In this document: piece after piece, positions 26,801 through 36,400 of the stretch
Layout of the letters: every line of letters begins with the position of its first letter
Position numbering within the stretch: position 1 is the stretch's first letter
NCBI GenBank assembly: GCA_910591455.2
Contig: OU342823.1
Location: 5,878,001 to 5,942,000, forward strand
Reading direction: 5' to 3'
DNA length: 64,000 bases
Source of the DNA: Pholis gunnellus
Taxonomy: Eukaryota > Chordata > Actinopteri > Perciformes > Pholidae
Program-made: the position numbers and the translations under genes
The notes under the pieces: model-generated
Database searches by the model: none
Seen by the model: the letters and a program-made list of their open reading frames with translations, nothing else
What the model was told of the DNA's origin: nothing

Positions 26801-28509
26801 GACATTTACATGAGGCATTCTATAAATACACCGTTGGTGTGATTGCTTTTCATTCACTGACTAAGAGCTCCTTGCCGCCAGAGCACAATCCAGATGGATA
26901 ACGCGTCGCTCCAACACTTGAGGAGCGTTATTACCGTGTTTCTCCGACCGTGCTCGTGGGTCTGCAGCAGCGGGTCAGCAGCCATTTTTGTAAGAAAAGC
27001 ACAATATCCACACCAGATAGATGGACACCAAGGCGCCCTATTATCAGCTGAGAGTACACGGTCTGGACATCAGTGGTGATGGAATGTTCCCGTTTATCGG
27101 AGGACAACGTTACAGTATCTGCAGCGCAGGCTTTAAGTATTTGGACAGTGACACATTGGCTGTTTTGACACATTGGATTGAAAATGAATCTGTGAGGTTT
27201 TAGCTGCTGAAGCTCAGCTTTCAGGACGTCTACATCTATACTGAGCAAACCTGAAGACCTGTTTCATGAACATTCCCTCCCAGGTTAGCAGCCGTGGTAG
27301 TTCTGGGTTTCTACTTCACAAAGTCTCCAATAACTGCCGAAGCTTTACCAGGGAACAGTGAAATGACTTCAGACATTCACAACCAAATATTAGTCCAACA
27401 TTGTTCAGATCAGTCCGTCTTATTTCAAACTATGCTACAAGTACAGATAGAATATGTATAATAAGCAACTCGCTTTTTATTAATATTCAGGCACAGATCG
27501 TTGTGGGTCTTCTCTGTTCTCCGTCACAGACTGACTTTAACACTTCTATGGTGAGAAAGTTTTACGTTGAGAGACTTTCTGTTCTGTTTAGGTTTGCATG
27601 GTCATGGCCAGCGACCGGAAAAAGTGCACAGTCAGATGTGTCTCAAGCCACCGGGCCTCTCGTCATGCGTGGCCTTTTAAATTGAAGAGTGCAGTGGAAA
27701 GAGCCAGTAATGTAAACACTTAATGGAAAATTACCTAAGCTCTAAATAACCAAATGACAAAACAGTGCTGCCTGCCGGGTCATTGGGTCCAATTCTGCTG
27801 TCAAGGCTGGAAACTAAAGCCGGTCGACTCTTTGCAGTCAAATCCTGAAGATTTAAATCACTTACGCTGAAGGATTAAATGTACCTTTACTGGTTAGTGA
27901 AGTACCCTACGTTCTAACTAGAGCTGAGACCGGTGATCCACAGAACAACAATCAACTACTACTTTGATAATTGATGAATTATTCTTCATTATTTCAAGCG
28001 TTATTTCCTTCTGGAGAGGAAAGTGTGGCTTTGCATACAGTACCAACACTGACCACCAGGCTGATGAGAAATAGTTTTTGTGGTTTCAAGCTCAAATAGC
28101 GGTTGTCTTTATGGCCTCACTAACTCATTTGAGTCTTCTTTGAGATTTCTAAAGAGTCGACTCGACTGACGGTCCCAACCTGCCACGTTCAGTCATTGCT
28201 GTTGACACGTTCTCCACCCAGACACGCTCTGTGTTGGCCCAAATTTGAGTTTTTTTGGCTCCTGCCAAGTTGGCATTCAGCAGCGAACCCAAATGGAGAC
28301 TTCAGAACTTCTCTTTAGAAAGGAACGGCTCATTCTTTATTAACCGTTATCAACAAGTAGTAGCATTTGTCAGCTATAAATGAGGTCTGGCAATCGGCAG
28401 TCTTCTATTTAGAGCTTTCAAAGCAGCGTGAGACAATTAAAAACATTTTACTTTGATTGATCATCTGACTGCAGGGGAACCAAGTGATTTAGTCTCCAGC
28501 CTATGTGTA

Positions 28510-28551
<42 letters not shown>

Positions 28552-29107
28552 AACGCCCCATCAGCAGCTTGCGTCTGGTTCTGTTTTCTTTTCTCCGCCG
28601 TCACACGACACCATCTGACTGCAGATCTCATTTAGAACTGCTCACTTGTAATTATGTTATCAGATCTCACAGTCATTGTGCTGAAACCAAACAAGGCCTG
28701 TCTAATTTCGTGTTACTTCATCATTATTAATGAAATAACAACACGAGGGCATTTTAATCACAATGCTGCCTGCGACATTCTCGCTCGTTTGACCCGAGTG
28801 ACAACGTGGAAACTACAGTGTGTGCAGTTTGAGCCCTAAATTGCTGTCCTCGCCCAGTTGGAGACTGACCTTGTCTCTTCACACCCCTGCCTCTTTGTCT
28901 CTCTCTCTCTCTCTCTTTATCTGTTCTCCTTGGTCCACTTCTCTCTGTTTCCCCGCTCTGCCTCTCCCTGTACCAGATAACTTCCCACAGATGGCTCATC
29001 AGAAGCGCTTCATCGAGCGGAAATACAGACAGGAGCTGAAGGAGATGAGACGAGAGCGGGAGCGGCAGGAGAAGGAGACCGACGAGCCGGACGAATGCAG
29101 GAAGTGA
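1987..29107 (+). CDS. drosha: DROSHA (ribonuclease III, Microprocessor subunit), 3' part, nine coding exons
   Basis: This is the spliced coding span for the C-terminal third of Drosha, the nuclear RNase III that crops primary microRNA hairpins together with DGCR8. Nine exons (1987-2031, 6420-6577, 12012-12117, 13390-13531, 15614-15696, 17188-17291, 20185-20277, 21285-21331, 28977-29107) join in frame to 909 nt, or 302 residues plus TGA. By recall of the human protein (1374 aa) this equals residues about 1073-1374 with no net length change. RNase III domain b carries the signature QRMEFLGDS and the second acidic cluster ADLLES, which correspond to human E1147/D1151 and D1219/E1222. A dsRNA-binding domain follows (PKSQLQQCCLTL to ALEKYNF), then a basic helical tail ending ECRK. 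All introns are GT-AG. The 5' exons, including RNase III domain a, are outside the window. Confidence 0.97.
2176..2221. repeat. (GT)n microsatellite
   Basis: About 22 GT units in a DROSHA intron. Confidence 0.95.
2829..3078. repeat. AT/TTTA-rich simple-repeat block
   Basis: About 250 bp made almost only of A and T, built from TA, TTTA and TTATA units. It opens with a pure TA run near 2830-2850. The long open frames over it are an artefact of the composition. Confidence 0.9.
5314..5392 (+). pseudogene. L2/CR1-like LINE reverse-transcriptase fragment (broken)
   Basis: One frame reads LQMYADDTVVYTH, a stop, then RTAELAPAKLTI. YADD is the reverse-transcriptase catalytic motif, and the following A.LA.AKLT pattern fits the L2/CR1 group of non-LTR retrotransposons. 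The in-frame stop after YTH and the loss of similarity on both sides show a dead fragment. Family assignment is from recalled motif context only. Confidence 0.7.
6104..6367. repeat. Teleost interspersed repeat (GGTCAAAGGTCAAGATCA-containing family)
   Basis: The run from 'gcccggaggcc' through 'cttcaaatttggcacgaacg', the direct repeat ggtcaaaggtcaag and 'cataactcaagaatccatatgc' matches a very common fish repeat that I recognise by wording. I cannot assign its class with certainty. It ends about 50 bp before the next DROSHA exon. Confidence 0.7.
6420..6577 (+). CDS. drosha: DROSHA exon, start of RNase III domain b
   Basis: Encodes VQEPQTDRQLIEASPVLQ to FTLRTVGFNHLTL (52 codons plus 2 nt). This is the first helices of RNase III domain b (FTHVRLLARAFTLRTVGFNHL in human). 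The donor is gtaagt. The acceptor region reads ccag then GTCCAG, so a second AG 6 nt downstream could act as an alternative in-frame acceptor that would drop Val-Gln. Confidence 0.95.
6591..6628 (+). repeat. (GT)19 microsatellite beside a DROSHA donor site
   Basis: Nineteen GT units start 13 nt after the end of the preceding exon. In the DROSHA transcript this is a UG repeat next to a 5' splice site. Confidence 0.97.
8600..9054. repeat. Teleost interspersed repeat (MITE/SINE-like)
   Basis: Starts near 'catagtctgtataaagg' and ends near 'cattagagataatgcagc'. It includes 'tttactgaggtaataaatc' and 'gaggagtcgccccctgg', blocks I recognise from a repeat spread through many percomorph genomes. I do not recall its formal family name. 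Confidence 0.65.
11247..11321. repeat. (TA)n microsatellite
   Basis: About 37 TA units with one TG interruption, preceded by GT and CTG units. Confidence 0.95.
11679..11719. repeat. (CTT)n trinucleotide repeat
   Basis: About 13 CTT units in a DROSHA intron. Confidence 0.95.
12012..12117 (+). CDS. drosha: DROSHA exon, RNase III signature motif of domain b
   Basis: Encodes GHNQRMEFLGDSIMQL to HFPDHHEGHLT (35 codons after one completing base). The RNase III signature MEFLGDS contains the Glu and Asp that bind the catalytic Mg2+ (E1147 and D1151 in human; E1147 is a recurrent Wilms tumour mutation site). Both are intact. Acceptor ccag, donor gtaaga. Confidence 0.97.
12118..13389 (+). other. DROSHA intron
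   Basis: Contains a long GT microsatellite (12919-12980). The open frame that runs through from the preceding exon is read-through into intron. I see nothing else. Confidence 0.8.
12919..12980. repeat. (GT)n microsatellite, about 31 units
   Basis: One of the longest dinucleotide runs in the window, inside a DROSHA intron. Confidence 0.97.
13390..13531 (+). CDS. drosha: DROSHA exon, RNase III domain b core with second acidic cluster
   Basis: Encodes LLRSSLVNNRTQAKVAEELG to KTLADLLE plus one base. The Asp and Glu of LADLLE correspond to human D1219 and E1222, the second pair of metal ligands. Both are conserved. Acceptor acag, donor gtatgt. Confidence 0.97.
13532..15613 (+). other. DROSHA intron
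   Basis: Unique-looking sequence with a short C run near 14430 and AT-rich patches near 14560-14760. No exon or recognisable mobile element. Confidence 0.7.
15614..15696 (+). CDS. drosha: DROSHA exon, end of RNase III domain b
   Basis: Encodes (S)FIAALYIDKDLEYVHTFMNVCFFPRLK, nearly identical to human Drosha. Acceptor gcag, donor gtgaga. Confidence 0.96.
15697..17187 (+). other. DROSHA intron
   Basis: Contains a run of about 26 C (about 16,627-16,651) and a run of about 21 G (about 17,057-17,078). Otherwise I see no feature. Confidence 0.7.
17188..17291 (+). CDS. drosha: DROSHA exon, start of the double-stranded RNA-binding domain
   Basis: Encodes EFILNQDWNDPKSQLQQCC to KEPDIPLYK (last codon split). 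PKSQLQQ is the conserved helix 1 of the dsRBD. Acceptor gtag, donor gtaaga. Confidence 0.96.
17313..17357. repeat. (CA)n microsatellite beside a DROSHA donor
   Basis: About 22 CA units starting 21 nt after the exon end. The transcript carries the CA sense. Confidence 0.97.
18770..18957. repeat. Teleost interspersed repeat ('GACATGCGGGGCAGG' family)
   Basis: The order 'caaagcactttaattt', 'cacacattcgtacactgatgg', 'gacgcttcgacatgcgg', 'gggatcgaac' and 'tctcctgaggc' matches a very common teleost repeat recalled by wording. The copy is diverged. Confidence 0.65.
20185..20277 (+). CDS. drosha: DROSHA exon, dsRNA-binding domain beta strands
   Basis: Encodes TLQTVGPSHARTYTVAVYFKG to GKGP(S), the beta-strand part of the dsRBD with the GPSHARTY loop. 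Acceptor gcag, donor gtgagt. Confidence 0.97.
20278..21284 (+). other. DROSHA intron
   Basis: Contains GT (20,588-20,611) and CA (20,783-20,812) microsatellites in opposite orientation. No exon seen. Confidence 0.75.
21285..21331 (+). CDS. drosha: DROSHA exon, dsRBD helix 2
   Basis: Forty-seven nt encoding (S)IQQAEMGAAMDALEK(Y), the C-terminal helix of the dsRBD. Acceptor ctag, donor gtgagt. Confidence 0.95.
22696..22703 (+). repeat. Target-site duplication, left copy of hAT-type element
   Basis: atgtcaac on the left and gtgtcaac on the right (24379-24386) match at seven of eight positions. Eight bp is the length typical of hAT transposons. Confidence 0.7.
22944..23395 (-). pseudogene. 18S rRNA-derived fragment, internally deleted, inside a hAT-type element
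   Basis: Read on the minus strand this follows the 3' half of eukaryotic 18S rRNA. It begins near GAGTGTTCA.AGCAGGCC, goes through the CCTAGGAATAATGGAATAGG-like block (as CTAGGAATAATGGAATAGG) to GAGGGACGGCCGG, then jumps to GAAACCTCACCCG and continues past GTCTGGTTAATTCC and GGACAAGTGGCGTTCAGCC to GGGTAACCC.CTGAACCCC. The join near 23,273-23,282 removes a few hundred nt of normal 18S sequence, and a small deletion lies near 23,056. Many differences are changes at CpG sites, as in an old unselected copy. It is not a working rRNA gene. Confidence 0.9.
23423..24272. mobile_element. Nested MITE-like element ('CAGGGACGTGCGG' termini)
   Basis: The left end CAGGGACGTGCGGTCAGGTAAG and the inverted right end CAGTGAAGTGCAGTGAGGTAAG pair imperfectly. 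The interior phrases 'ggcaggggaggcagagcc' and 'agtgcctcaccagcc' match a teleost repeat known to me by wording. No clear target-site duplication is visible, and no coding frame is present. Confidence 0.65.
28977..29107 (+). CDS. drosha: DROSHA last coding exon, C-terminal basic tail
   Basis: Encodes (Y)NFPQMAHQKRFIERKYRQEL, KEMRRERERQEKETDEPDECRK and TGA. The FPQMAHQKRFIERKYRQELKE block is the same as in human. The last 20 residues vary, as expected. Acceptor ccag after a long CT-rich tract. Confidence 0.96.
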
Positions 29108-29685
29108 CGGCGCCCCGCCCTTTTTTTTATTTTTTGGACGGGGCCAATCACGAGCCGCGTCCACACCAAGGAGATCCGACTGCAAAATGTGGCAGCCGCC
29201 CGATGCGAGAGTTGGTCCAACACAGGGGCCACTAGTCGCTCGTGGAGCTGTGATAGTTTAGCAATGATGGGTGACTCTTCCCAAAGTTCGACCAAAGCAT
29301 GGACGGAAACAGGTGAGGATCAGTCGGGTCGCTTTGACTCTTTAACCCGGAGATTTAGGGCGGATTTAGTTTTGTTTTTGTCCCCGATTCTCAAAATGAA
29401 AGTGTGAGAGAAAGCAAAGAGAAGCAGAAATAAAGCAAGATGCTGTCATGTTTTATGCCGTTTAGTACTGTAGCGCTGTCAAAGGTGGCCTTATGTTGTT
29501 TTTATGTTCTTGTTTGTTGCCTAATCTTAAAAATATTGTTGACTTTTAAATCCAAAACCACAGCAGGAGCTCACGTTACTGACACATGCCAAACAAATGA
29601 GTAAAAATGGAAGAAACAAAGTTTTTAAAGGAAGTATGAAATAAATAAACGACTGTAAATAAAGTTTCAGATCAACAGTCGGAAA
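29108..29685 (+). other. drosha: DROSHA 3' UTR
   Basis: Runs from the TGA to the poly(A) signal cluster. A T run lies just after the stop, and one AATAAA at 29429-29434 could give a shorter form. Confidence 0.7.
29640..29663 (+). terminator. DROSHA poly(A) signals
   Basis: AATAAA occurs at 29640-29645, 29644-29649 and 29658-29663. A GT-rich downstream element follows (about 29,689-29,720), which is the usual layout of a cleavage site near 29,675-29,690. Confidence 0.75.
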
Positions 29686-29689
29686 TCCG

Positions 29690-32600
29690 TTTGTTTTTTT
29701 TGCATTTGTTGTGATGTGTTCCCGCCCGGCGCTCTAAGAGGCCTCATCTAGAGAACAAGGGTCGAGTCAATTGCATTCAATCACTACAATGTCACCATCT
29801 GTCTCACATCTGCCACTCATCCTCTAATAATCAAAATGAGATTTCTTTAGTTGGTTTTTTTTTTTAACCTCTCTCCAAATCCGATTGGCTGCCTGACAGA
29901 TCTTAATTATAGATTGACTAATTAACAATTTCCTCAGCTCGGTAGCCTCTGGATCCAGCTATTTAACAGCGGCCGTTATACGAGTTACTATCTGACGTGT
30001 CGAGTCTTTTGTGCTGAGATTTATCGTGGGTGATACACAAATACCTGTGAGGATGGCACGTTTCAGGCTCGCTAGCCTGTGGCTGCTATCACCATTCAGA
30101 TAAAAGTTAAATTATCCTCCACAAGCAGAAGATTAAAAGAGAAGCTCCCGCACAAGTACATAAACCTGTCAAATTATTAAACCTCCATTTAATGTTCCCT
30201 TTATTTTTGGAAGAATACCTCACAAAGATTGATCTTTAAAGATATTTAATTGTGTCATATAAATATTCAGTACAAAATATCACGTTTTACAAAGCAGATT
30301 GATGGATGGCCGATGATGGAGGGCCCCTTGCACTACCACAACCTCTCAAATTGTTTCCACGTTGACAAAACTCCACTGCTCAATCACATTGTCACCGACA
30401 TAATGCACCGTAGTAGAGGTGAAGCCCCGAGGCCGACCGTGTCTACACATCAACAACCACAGATCTACTGCATCTGGAGAAAGAGGACGGCGGCGCCGCC
30501 GTCATCCAGTTGCCTCAATAAGAAGAAAAGAACCGAAGTGTACGTTACGATGTGCACCGTCCTCTGTCGTCTTAGCTGAGCTCGGAGGCAATTGCACTCT
30601 CCATAGGCCGACATGAGCACGTCTCCGTAATGGCGACACGCTGACGCCCCCGTATGAAGACAGAAAAAACAGTGAAGACTGGAGGAGGAAATGCTCTCGG
30701 TGAGTACCGCTGTCACGTTCGATTCCCATTTGAGAGCTCACGTTGTACCTTGAGGCAGAGAAAGCAGTTTTCCTGGGAGTGAAGGGTTTTCTAAACCCAT
30801 TAAACGCTTATCATAGCAACAGGCTGAAATGGCCACTTACAATGGGAGGTTTGCTCCAGGAGCGAGCTAATAAACAAAGCCACCGTAGCCGAGCGTGAGG
30901 ATTATCCAGCCGCCGTGTTATCAATTGGGATTGTTTAGTGTGCCGCGTCGACGTCGAGCCCGATTCGATGTACAGAGAGCGAGAGAGCCTCTGTGGCGAA
31001 CATGCCGTTGTGTTTGTTACTGTTTCAAATGTCAGTCTCTTCACAGGTCGGCCTTTTCTTAAGTGAGGGCAGAGCTTGTGTAAGCTGCTCTAATCGGCCT
31101 TATCAACCAGCCCGCTTTAGTTTCACACTGTGTTTTCATAGTTGAAGTAATTTGATAATGTTTTTACTTTGCTTTTCTTTTTTAAATAAACCCGTCGTGT
31201 GTTCTGGCTGCAGGACAGCGTGTTGACCTTCTCTGGGAGCCGAGGACGCCCCTCTGGGTTTAAGAGCCTCATTGGACACCACTCAAAAGGTCAGGTGCTC
31301 CTTGATAAGCCCCTTTATGGAAAAGGCTGTTCGTCCCCCAGGAAATCAGTACGGTGAGCACCGGCTTCATGTTCGACACCACATACAGCACAGGTACTGA
31401 AGGGCACGGAGATAGTTTAAAGGAAAATACTGGTGGTCGTCTGCTTTTTTTTTTGGCACATTTCCACCAACTGCTATGTTACATTATTATACATTCAGGG
31501 CAGAGCCCCTCTCAGGACAAGTGTAAGAAAAACTCTTATTCTACATTTCTTTTCTGAATGCTTCGGGTAATGTGGTACATTGAAATGATTTAGAAGAATC
31601 TGACCTCCCAAATAACACTCATCTTAGACATCCGGCCTTTTCTCATCGTGTAGATGTGTCTTTAGGATTTAAGGCAACTTATTTGATTCACACCAGAGAC
31701 TTAGAAGTATTAACATATGGACAGAGTCCAAGTTTTAAACGTGTATAATGTTTCTATAAATCCCAATCATAATCAGTTCCTGCTCGGGACATTGATTCAA
31801 ATGCTGCTTTTCATGTTTTTCTTCATCACCTGAACAGAAGAAAATAAAATAGCGTGATGAGTTTTAATGGTAACTGTCCACGAGATGTTTCAGCTCTAAT
31901 TTGATGCCGTAGCTTCAGCACTGGGAGTTAATGGGACTGTGACTTACAGCATGCTGTACAGAGAATCATTGACTGAAACAAGACCAGTATTTTCCTCTAA
32001 CTGAGCCTGGTGCACATTAGATCGGTGAATCTTTATCAATGTAGGTTAGAAAATCACTTTTCCTTTTGCAAAGAGAATAAATGATTCTGAAGACATTCGG
32101 CTCAATAAGGAAATATTTGGTATTTGGCTCACCTCACAGCTCGAAGCAGGACGGAGATGAAAATCAGATACTATAAAACGTGACGAACTGGTGTGTTTGT
32201 GAATGTTTGTTGCGGCCATAAAGTCCATATTTTAAAACCCACATCTAACACAAATTTGATTCCGTACCAATCGGTTCCTCGCGTTCTCATCGATGCCAAC
32301 GTTTTCTGGCACTTCTGGCTCGAGCACAACTGTGGATGAATGGTTAATGTGAGGCAGCCATTGCTGAAAGAGGGGATCATTTGGACATTAGAAATCCCTA
32401 GAAAAACAAAACCACTGTACAGCGTATTGTATCATATTACCGTACGTACACAAGCAAAGAGAGAACTCACAATATGCAGCATGTTGTCCCAGAAACACTG
32501 AAAAATACATAGGCATATCTGTTGGTTTACAAAGCTGCTTGTTGAACGTGTCCACCACACGAAGCTTTGGAAAAAACAAACGAAAAAAAAGGAAGTACCA

Positions 32601-32910
32601 GTATAGATATATTTGGGCCTCATGTACACCCCATATACACAAAAACAGTCTTGACACAAAGTCTCTTTTCACTGCACTCTGGCAAAAACGCAACTAACAC
32701 TGATTGGACACACAAAGCCTACGTCTGGTCACCGGAGGGACAACTGAATGGTGAGCGGTGGCGGTGAAAGAGCACGTGGACAAACGGTGCTTGTTTTTCG
32801 GTCCTTTTCGCCGTTTTTCTCGCCACACGTGCACCACAATTGCCCCGAAAGGTTTTTTTTTTAACGTGTTTCACTTTTCCCTCTCCTCTCGTCTGTGTGC
32901 CAGGCTCTCG
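29690..32910 (-). other. Gap between convergent genes, probably mainly CDH6 3' UTR
   Basis: No coding exon was found. A minus-strand AATAAA (plus-strand tttatt at 30200-30205) is the first one I see after the CDH6 stop, so the CDH6 3' UTR could be about 2.7 kb long. The other open frames here show no recognisable protein. Confidence 0.45.
30200..30205 (-). terminator. Candidate CDH6 poly(A) signal
   Basis: Minus-strand AATAAA about 2.7 kb after the CDH6 stop codon and about 0.5 kb from the DROSHA 3' end. Usage is unproven. Confidence 0.35.
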
Positions 32911-33407
32911 TTAGGAGTCGCTGTCGTCGCCCCCGTACATGTCCGCCAGTTTCTTAAATCGGGGTCCCCACTCGCTTAGGTAGTTGTAGTCCTGGTCGCC
33001 GTCGGTGGTCACCGACTCAAGTGAGCTCAGGGACTCCGCCACGGAGCCGTTTCCCTCGTAGGCGTAGGTGGCCAGGGAGTCGTAAGGCGGCGCCGTCGGG
33101 TCGCTGTCGTTGTCCTGGAGCCTCTGGTTGATGAAGTCTCTCACGTCCCCGTTATTGTCCCGGATCGGGGGCAGCACGGGCCGTCGAACCGCAGGGTAGA
33201 AGGTTTCAGGGACGATGTCCCTCCGTTGCTTGCTCTCCTCAATGGCCTCTGGGTTGCGCAGCGTGCCGATATCAAAGGCCTGAGTGTCCTCCTCTCCACC
33301 CCCTTCATCGTTGTAGCTGACGACGTTGTCTCTGACATCCTCTTTGGAGATGATCAGAGGCTCCTTCTTCCTCTGTCTCCGCAGGGCAGCAAACAGCACC
33401 ACGATCA
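32911..33407 (-). CDS. cdh6: CDH6 last coding exon: end of transmembrane helix and cytoplasmic tail
   Basis: Encodes (M)IVVLFAALRRQRKKEPLII through KKLADMYGGDDSDS and stop. It holds the end of the membrane helix, a basic stop-transfer stretch, the p120-catenin binding juxtamembrane segment and the beta-catenin binding domain. NDEGGGEEDTQAFDIGTLRN and PPYDSLATYAYEG are hallmark type II cadherin sequences. Acceptor gtag at 33408-33409. Confidence 0.97.
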
Positions 33408-36400
33408 CTACAGGGAGAACAAAAACACACAGAAAATAAGTAACAAGACTTTGGTGACTTTTGCTGATGTTTCGTTGCTCCCGCTCCTTTTTCAGAAGGC
33501 CAGTGACCGTCCACGGGGATTTGTTGATGTTGCACAAGTGTTCACTGATGTTCAGGGACTTTGCAGAAACAGGCTCAGCTACCACAAGGATGCATTATGT
33601 ATTTTCTGTCCTCAGGGCCGCTGCTGCTTGAGATCACAAAAGAATGCAGCTTAAGAAAAAATACATTGTATGCTAGAAACACGACTTTAACACTCGAGCT
33701 ACGGCAAAACAAAGTCATAGTGTAGAATGCCGGAGAAAAAGTGCTCCAACAGTAAGCCAGGGTTTATGATAGTGTATCATAGGCGATGCTTTCAAAGTGG
33801 ATGGACTCAGTCAACTTTATATCATTCAGTATTTCTATGTTCATCAAGATGCAAAGGCCTTGTTGCGTGGCTTTCATCTTAACGGTCATTGAAAAGATGA
33901 CTATTGGAGCAAATCTGAATGTGCTTTGGAAACTCTCTGGCCCTGAAGCCAGTTTTGTAACACATTTGATTTGGGCCGTGGTGCACTTTTCCTTTTTTTT
34001 TTTAGATTCATCAGTAATTGAATTTAAGCCTTTACTCACAGTAGACATAAATTCCTCATAAGTGCTATTTCCGTTTTATCCTAGAGCGGACAGATTCTCA
34101 ATATTCTGATATGATTGAGGTTGAAATCAACTGTGTGAGATGAGGAAGCAGAGACCTGCAGATCTCTGCTGCTTTGTTGTCTAAATCAAATGAACACGTC
34201 CGCTGTGGTCACTGGCAGAATTACCCGCCTACAACGTCTCCTTATCAAAGCTCAGATTGAAAAACAAATGTCGGGTAGGTTGCGTTGCAGGTGGTTGCGT
34301 CTCACGCAGTCTGTACTCACTGAGCAGAATGATGACACAAAGCAAAATGGCCACCAGGGCCCCCGTGCTGAGTCCCGCCCTCGCTGTGAGTGCCTCGGCG
34401 TTGCACAGCTTCATGTTGCCCTCGCGGTCGCAGGTGCACACTCTGATGGTCAGGGTGTTGGTGCTGCTTTGCATCGGGTACTCCCCGTCGGAAATGACCA
34501 CCGGCACCTGGTAGATGCTCTTCTGCAGGCTGTTGTAGCTGTTCCTCCGCGTTAGGATCCACGCCGTGTTGTCTGAAAGCAACGGGATGTCCGGTTACTA
34601 CGCAGCAATCAATAACCTGAATTCATATTTCAATAAACTCTACTAGAAATGTAATTTGGTCTGTGAATGTGCTTTTAGTGCTGCGAGATGAAAAAAAAAA
34701 AACCCCTATAAAATCAAATCATGTGCAGCACTCGATGTGGTAGAAGTGCCTTATGGGAACATCATACAAAAGATTGAAGTAAATGAAATGAACCACAAGC
34801 AGCAGCTGCGAGCGTATCACCTTTGTTATCACGGACGGAGAAGTTGGCCTTCCCAGCAGCCTCCTGCGCGAGACTGAAGAAGAATCGGTGTCCTCCGTGC
34901 GGAGTGTCGGGATCTGTGGCGCTCACGGTTTGTATCCTCTGGAATGAGAGACGGTCAGGTAAGCGACACGTAAACCTCGGAATAAATAGTTCTCACAGCA
35001 TGTTGCCATATTGGCCAACACCAGCTGTAGACCTTCTAATTAACAAAGATACTAACAGGACAAGCGTGTTAGCGGCTTGTGCTTCATGTTAATGTGCGCT
35101 GTTTGTTCTGGTTAGATTGGTCTTTGGGGAATTCATAAAGACAAACAGTGAGCAAGCTAACACAACGAACCTGAGAGATTCTCTCACTGCAAACATTTAA
35201 AATGCAAACAGCTTTACACCTGATAGTTTTCAGTATCACTACTTTTGGTGCTTTAAGTATATTTTGATGCAAAAACTTGGTCATATAGTATGTCTTCGCG
35301 GTTGTATTGCTGCTTTTACTGAAGTAAAAAGTGCTTCCTCCACCACTGCAGCTGAGGTCCGATATCTGAGAGATAACATCATATGTAGCCTTTTTGTAAA
35401 TGTGGTTTCAAGATATAATTCATCGTACAAGTCAAACAAGTCAGAGCTCGGGTCATCACGCCTCCCCATGAGCACAGCAACATTTGATTCAGACCCAAGT
35501 GTGAACTCTAAATATGTGGCGATACTGAAACTGAAGACTCAGAGTGTCAAAGTTGATGTGTATTGCGTTGCAGCGTTTTCGGGTTTCCAACCAGGATTGG
35601 CAGCAGCACAACTGAAAAGACATGTTACGTATAAAAACAGGCTGTAAAGCAGCCGTTTCCTTTTGAACTGCAGATGTGTTCTTCACTCTCTTTGGAGGAA
35701 CAAACTGTTCTGAAAACTATTTATTTAGATGTACGTGATGGAAGTGGAGATGAGACCATGACTACCGCTTTGTGCTCGGTCGTACCGACCTGATTGGCCT
35801 TAGCATTCTCGCACACAAAGGTCTCGTAACTGGTGGCAAATGTCGGAGCGTTGTCGTTGACGTCCAGCACTCTGACGTAGACGGGCACGCGGCTGATCTG
35901 GCGCGGGTTGTCTGGGAAACACAAGAGGTGGGAGACGGGACTTTACACAGATAATCACTTCTTTACCTGATAAAACTGAACCACGGCGCATATGAAACAT
36001 GTGTGTGTGTCCATGCACACAGTGATGCCAACGTCGTTAGGCAACGAGGTAATTGTGATATTTATACCATTATACAAAGTATATGCATCAAGTAGATGAC
36101 ATATCAATCACATAAAGTAATACATTTAAGGTAACATTTAGTCTCTAGGTATGAAAAGTATGAAAACTCAAATAGGATATTGGGAATTCAGACAAATCAG
36201 GATTACTGTAAAGTCTCAAATTAAAGCCAGTATTCAAATATTGCTGTAAAAGTGTGTCAGTAGAAACCATTGAGCTGTGTAAATGAATAGCTTGGATGAT
36301 GAAATCCAGCATAATATAGCGTATTCAATAAACAGACATCTCATATTCACCAATCTCCTGAGTATATGTGCATATTGTTCAAGCTGTGAGGAAAACTCAA

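Larger units (their letters stand above)
21332..28976 (+). other. Last DROSHA intron, 7.6 kb
   Basis: The longest DROSHA intron here. It holds a hAT-type element with an 18S rRNA piece (22,704-24,378), C and T runs (22,291-22,307; 24,939-24,958), a GT run (26,340-26,378), a TA run (28,519-28,548) and an AT-rich hAT-end-like fossil near 27,920-28,000. No exon was found in the remainder. Confidence 0.75.
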
